This document shows, in pieces, positions 31,950-34,751 of a stretch of 34,751 bases of DNA. Made by a program: the position numbers and the translations under genes. The notes under the pieces were generated by a model. The model was not told the origin of the DNA and made no database searches. It was given only the letters and a program-made list of their open reading frames with translations. The DNA comes from Phyllobacteriaceae bacterium. Its GTDB lineage: Bacteria > Pseudomonadota > Alphaproteobacteria > Rhizobiales > Devosiaceae. Every line of letters starts with the position of its first letter. Within the stretch, counting starts at the first letter, position 1. The stretch spans positions 1 to 34,751 of the forward strand of contig JAAZLP010000297.1 in assembly GCA_012799265.1 (NCBI GenBank), read 5' to 3'.

Positions 31950-32294
31950 TTAGCGCGGATTGCAGAGCATAACGATCGCTTCAGCCGTCTCCAACTGCAG
32001 CGCTACGCCATAGGTCGGGTCATTGATCAGTCGGCCTGCCTGAATGGAAGCATTGGCCTTCAGATTGCCGTCGTTGAAACCGACGCCGTCCTGATAGACC
32101 GCAAGGTTGCCGCTGCCGGAGGTGGGGTCACCAAGGGTGCGCGAGGCCCAGCCATAGACCTGACCATAGATGGTGAGGATGCCGACGCGATTGGTGGTGG
32201 CGTCGCGGCAGCTCCAATTGCCCTGATAGGCCTGCGCGAAGGCAGGGAGGGCGGATACGGCGGTGAGGGCGAGAACAAGGGCGAATCGGCGCAT
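31950..32294 (-). CDS. Small secreted protein, unknown
   Basis: A 114-residue protein with a textbook Sec signal peptide (MRRFALVLALTAVSALPAFA, cut before QAYQG). The mature part has two cysteines, C29 in NWSC and C111 near the C-terminus in MLCNPR, spaced to form a disulfide, and many glycine and aspartate residues as in small beta-rich periplasmic proteins. I do not recognise the family. No strong ribosome site precedes the ATG. Neighbours are the TerC gene downstream and the MaoC pair upstream, all on one strand. Confidence 0.75.
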   Translation of the reverse strand: MRRFALVLALTAVSALPAFAQAYQGNWSCRDATTNRVGILTIYGQVYGWASRTLGDPTSGSGNLAVYQDGVGFNDGNLKANASIQAGRLINDPTYGVALQLETAEAIVMLCNPR

Positions 32295-32325
32295 GAGTGG
32301 AGAGTGCCGGGCGCCCCCTGTTCTT

Positions 32326-32883
32326 TCAAGAGCCGCGCTTGATCAGCTTTCCGAGAACGGGGGCCTTGGTGAGCGCAAGCAACAGTTTCAGTTTCAGCGG
32401 CATGCGATAATCACGCAGCTTGGAAAAGCCGACGAGATCGGCGCGATAGACCAGTTCGTCGCGCTGATTGACGGCGGTGATCTGATTGAACAGCAGACCC
32501 CAGCCCGGGATGGAATTGGACGGGCGCTTGGCCGTGACCTTGAGCGTATAGCTTACGGTATCACCGGGCCGGACCGGCACCTTGAAGTCCATGGAGTTGA
32601 CGCCCGGCGAGGGGCCCGAAACGCCGGGGGACTTCCCCTCCGATTTAAGGCGCTCTTCCTCGGAGAAGAGGGCGTCGACCATTTTGCGATGCCCAATGCT
32701 GACGGTGTGCCAGCCTGAGGCGATGATGCCGCCAAAATGGCTGTGTTTGGCCAGCTCGGGCTCGATATGAAAATATTGCGGGTCGTAGAGACTGGCGAAG
32801 CGGATGATTTCCTCTTCCGAGAAGGTATGGCTGCCCAGGGGGAATTCTTCGTCGATGACGATATCCTCGAACCAGCGGGTCAT
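32326..32883 (-). CDS. MaoC-domain dehydratase/hydratase, second of a pair
   Basis: A 185-residue hot-dog-fold protein. The hydratase region has the pattern LYDPQYFHIEPELAKHSHFGGIIASGWHT at about 31-59, with the Asp-His arrangement of MaoC-type (R)-enoyl-CoA hydratases. ATG at 32883 overlaps the upstream MaoC stop (ATGA); the longer frame upstream is a shadow. The C-terminal 40 residues (KLKLLLALTKAPVLGKLIKRG) are unusually basic and hydrophobic. The partner domain protein immediately upstream suggests a two-subunit hydratase. The acyl-CoA substrate is unknown. Confidence 0.88.
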   Translation of the reverse strand: MTRWFEDIVIDEEFPLGSHTFSEEEIIRFASLYDPQYFHIEPELAKHSHFGGIIASGWHTVSIGHRKMVDALFSEEERLKSEGKSPGVSGPSPGVNSMDFKVPVRPGDTVSYTLKVTAKRPSNSIPGWGLLFNQITAVNQRDELVYRADLVGFSKLRDYRMPLKLKLLLALTKAPVLGKLIKRGS

Positions 32884-33359
32884 GCTGCGGTCTCCGGCGT
32901 GCGGCATTCGATCAGATTGGCGAGCCGCATGCTCATGACAGGCTTGTCCTTCTGATTGCGGATGTCGAAATCGAGAGTGACGATGCCCCACTGCGGATGG
33001 CTCTTCGAGCGTCGCAGCTCGGCGATGGTTGCGGTTCCGCCGATGGTGTCGCCAACCATGACCGGCGCCTTCCATTTGAGGTCGGTAAAGCCAAGGCCGC
33101 CGCACGAAGCGATCTTGGATAGGAAGTTGTCGACCAGCATGCGCAAGCTGAGGCCACCCGTCTGCCACCCGCTCGAGGCGAGACCGCCGAGCAGGCTTTC
33201 CTTGGCCGCCTTTTCATCGAGATGAAAGGGGAAGGGGTCGAACTCGCGCGCGAAACTCGTAATCATCTCCTTGCTGACGCTGGTGGTCCCAAGGTTGATG
33301 ACCTCGCCAACGGCAAGATCTTCAAAATGACGTCGATTTTCTGTGACTGGGTTGGTCAT
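32880..33359 (-). CDS. MaoC-domain dehydratase/hydratase, first of a pair
   Basis: A 159-residue hot-dog-fold protein with FEDLAVGEVINLGTTSVS at the start, FAREFDPFPFHLDEKAAKES and LLGGLASSGWQTGG as the hydratase region, and LKWKAPVMVGDTI in the second half. It resembles its downstream neighbour, with which it overlaps by four bases; they probably arose by duplication and act as a heterodimer, as in some two-gene (R)-hydratases. ATG at 33359 has a weak GGGA upstream. It is divergent from ychF. Confidence 0.88.
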   Translation of the reverse strand: MTNPVTENRRHFEDLAVGEVINLGTTSVSKEMITSFAREFDPFPFHLDEKAAKESLLGGLASSGWQTGGLSLRMLVDNFLSKIASCGGLGFTDLKWKAPVMVGDTIGGTATIAELRRSKSHPQWGIVTLDFDIRNQKDKPVMSMRLANLIECRTPETAA

Positions 33360-33559
33360 ATACTTTCCCTATACGTCAACGTGCCTGCTGATGTGCCATG
33401 CAATGGGGTCTCGGGCAAGCGCTGCTGCAAGCGGAGGCTTTGATGGCGCGCCTAGCGTCGCGTCTATTTACGGTGTCACGGGCGCTGAAAGCGGCCTCAA
33501 ACATTGACATCGCGGCCGATCCGACCCAATTGGAGCCCAACGATTTCCCGGAGATACCC

Positions 33560-34657
33560 ATGGGCTTCAAGATGGGCATTGTCGGCCTGCCGAATGTCGG
33601 CAAGTCGACACTTTTCAATGCGCTTACCCGTACCGCCGCAGCGGCCGCTGCCAATTTCCCGTTCTGCACGATCGAGCCCAATGTGGGCGAAGTGCCTGTG
33701 CCCGATCCGCGCCTGCAGAAGCTCGCCGAAATCGGCAAGTCGGTGAATGTGCTGCCGGCCCGTATGAGCTTTGTCGACATTGCCGGTCTGGTCAAAGGCG
33801 CGTCCAAGGGTGAGGGCCTGGGCAACCAGTTCCTGGCCAATATCCGCGAATGCGACGCGATCGCTTACGTGCTCCGCTGCTTTGAAGACAGCAACATCAT
33901 CCACGTCGCCAACAAGGTGGATCCACTGGCAGACGCCGAAGTGGTCGAAACCGAACTGATGCTGGCCGACCTCGAAAGCCTTGAGAAGCGCCGCGCTGGC
34001 GTCGAAAAGAAGGCCAAGGGCAATGACAAGGATGCAAAGCTAACGCTTGATCTGATCGATCGCGCGCTGGTCCTGCTGCGCGACGGCAAGTCCGCGCGCT
34101 TCGTCAAGCGCGAGGCCGAGGAAGAAAAGGCGTTCCAGGAACTGCAGTTGCTGACGTCCAAGCCCGTTCTCTATGTCTGCAATGTCGATGAAAGCTCTGC
34201 GGACAAGGGCAACGAGATGAGCAAGGCCGTCGAGGCCTATGCCGCTGCCAATGGTGCCGGCGTGGTTGTGATCTCGGCAGAGATCGAAAGCCAGCTGGCC
34301 CAGCTGCCCGATGAGGAACAGGCGGAGTATCTGGAAACGCTAGGCCTCGAAGAAGCCGGTCTTAACCGGCTGATCCGGGAAGCCTATGACCTTCTTGGCC
34401 TGCAGACCTATTTCACGGTAGGCCCCAAGGAAACGCGGGCCTGGACCATTCACAAGGGTGACAAGGCTCCGGCCGCTGCCGGCGTCATTCACACCGACTT
34501 CGAGCGTGGCTTCATCCGCGCGCAGACCATCGCCTATGAGGACTATATTGCCCTGGGCGGTGAAGCCGGCGCCAAGGAAGCGGGCAAGGCGCGCGACGAA
34601 GGCAAGGAATATGTCGTCAAGGATGGCGACGTCATGCTCTTCAAGTTCAATATCTGA
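33560..34657 (+). CDS. ychF: Redox-regulated ATPase YchF (OLA1 family)
   Basis: A 365-residue Obg-class P-loop protein that prefers ATP over GTP and associates with ribosomes. It has G1 GLPNVGKST (9-17), G3 DIAGLVKGAS, and the variant G4 CNVDE that accounts for adenine preference, followed by a coiled-coil-like insert and a C-terminal TGS domain with AWTIHKGDKAP and GKEYVVKDGDVM. GGAG at 33550-33553 is six bases before the ATG at 33560, giving the usual MGFKMGIVG start. A second in-frame start at 33443, also with GGAGG at 33433-33437, would add 39 residues that the family lacks. Confidence 0.96.
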   Translation: MGFKMGIVGLPNVGKSTLFNALTRTAAAAAANFPFCTIEPNVGEVPVPDPRLQKLAEIGKSVNVLPARMSFVDIAGLVKGASKGEGLGNQFLANIRECDAIAYVLRCFEDSNIIHVANKVDPLADAEVVETELMLADLESLEKRRAGVEKKAKGNDKDAKLTLDLIDRALVLLRDGKSARFVKREAEEEKAFQELQLLTSKPVLYVCNVDESSADKGNEMSKAVEAYAAANGAGVVVISAEIESQLAQLPDEEQAEYLETLGLEEAGLNRLIREAYDLLGLQTYFTVGPKETRAWTIHKGDKAPAAAGVIHTDFERGFIRAQTIAYEDYIALGGEAGAKEAGKARDEGKEYVVKDGDVMLFKFNI

Positions 34658-34751
34658 CCAGGCTGCCCCACTCGTCCTGCCAAAGCACACGATCCTCCAG
34701 CCAGACAAAGAGGCCGTAGAGATCGTGCTGGGCTAGCGCGAGGCTTGCCAG
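34647..34751 (-). CDS. C-terminal end of an unidentified gene (5' partial, off the right edge)
   Basis: Reading the minus strand inward from the right edge, a frame stays open for 34 codons and ends in TGA at 34647-34649. The encoded tail is LASLALAQHDLYGLFVWLED followed by RVLWQDEWGSLVRY. About three quarters of its codons end in G or C, as in the neighbouring genes. It overlaps the ychF 3' end by 11 bases in convergent orientation. I do not recognise the protein; the start lies outside the window. Confidence 0.45.
   Translation of the reverse strand: MASLALAQHDLYGLFVWLEDRVLWQDEWGSLVRY

Noticed and set aside
1..34751. tRNA genes, CRISPR arrays, insertion sequences and prophage genes
   Set aside because: No T-loop/acceptor pattern, spaced direct repeats, transposase or integrase motifs were seen anywhere on either strand.

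Overview
The window looks like chromosomal DNA from a high-GC alphaproteobacterium of the order Hyphomicrobiales; Devosia or a close relative is my best guess. The evidence is a petABC (fbc) operon with a fused-style cytochrome c1, next to divergent trmL and hemF, together with strongly GC-biased third codon positions and many short convergent or ATGA-overlapping gene joints. No 16S rRNA or other decisive marker lies in the window, so the genus is inference. I see no rRNA, tRNA, CRISPR array, transposase, integrase or prophage gene. About 90 percent of the sequence is coding, and it reads as ordinary core and semi-core chromosome rather than an island.

Layout. Positions 1-8166 form a nitrogen and carbon scavenging block for purines: a membrane urate oxidase with a cytochrome c tail (puuD, 5' end outside the window), guanine deaminase (guaD) and malate synthase G (glcB) on the plus strand, then an adenine deaminase (ade) and a CocE-like hydrolase on the minus strand. 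Purine breakdown through urate and allantoin yields glyoxylate, which malate synthase G condenses with acetyl-CoA, so the gene order makes metabolic sense. A pair of mutually inverted palindromic repeats separates the two strands' genes. Positions 8277-11691 hold a tiny membrane protein, an MgtC/SapB-type membrane protein, a dyad-rich non-coding stretch, a stand-alone degenerate receiver protein and a membrane-anchored protein with TolB-like and TPR regions.

Positions 11694-17258 are the most interesting part. murL and murD2 encode the unusual two-step route that attaches L-glutamate to UDP-MurNAc-L-Ala and then epimerises it, replacing the usual MurI/MurD route. Divergent from them are a Wzx-type flippase, preceded by a possible 27-codon leader ORF, and a FemAB/BioF2-like GNAT protein. 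Positions 17263-22571 hold a phosphoesterase, two NUDIX hydrolases, a glutathionyl-hydroquinone reductase, a GNAT protein and the CCA-adding enzyme.

Positions 22595-28397 hold a DUF1059 protein, a RecF/ABC-like ATPase, hemF and trmL on the minus strand, then petABC on the plus strand ending in a good terminator. The rest contains a 64-residue protein, apt, a GFA-like zinc protein, a VOC protein, a 57-residue basic protein, a TerC-family transporter, a small secreted protein, a MaoC-domain pair and ychF. At the right edge is the C-terminal end of an unidentified minus-strand gene. Several intrinsic terminators and perfect palindromes mark the operon ends.
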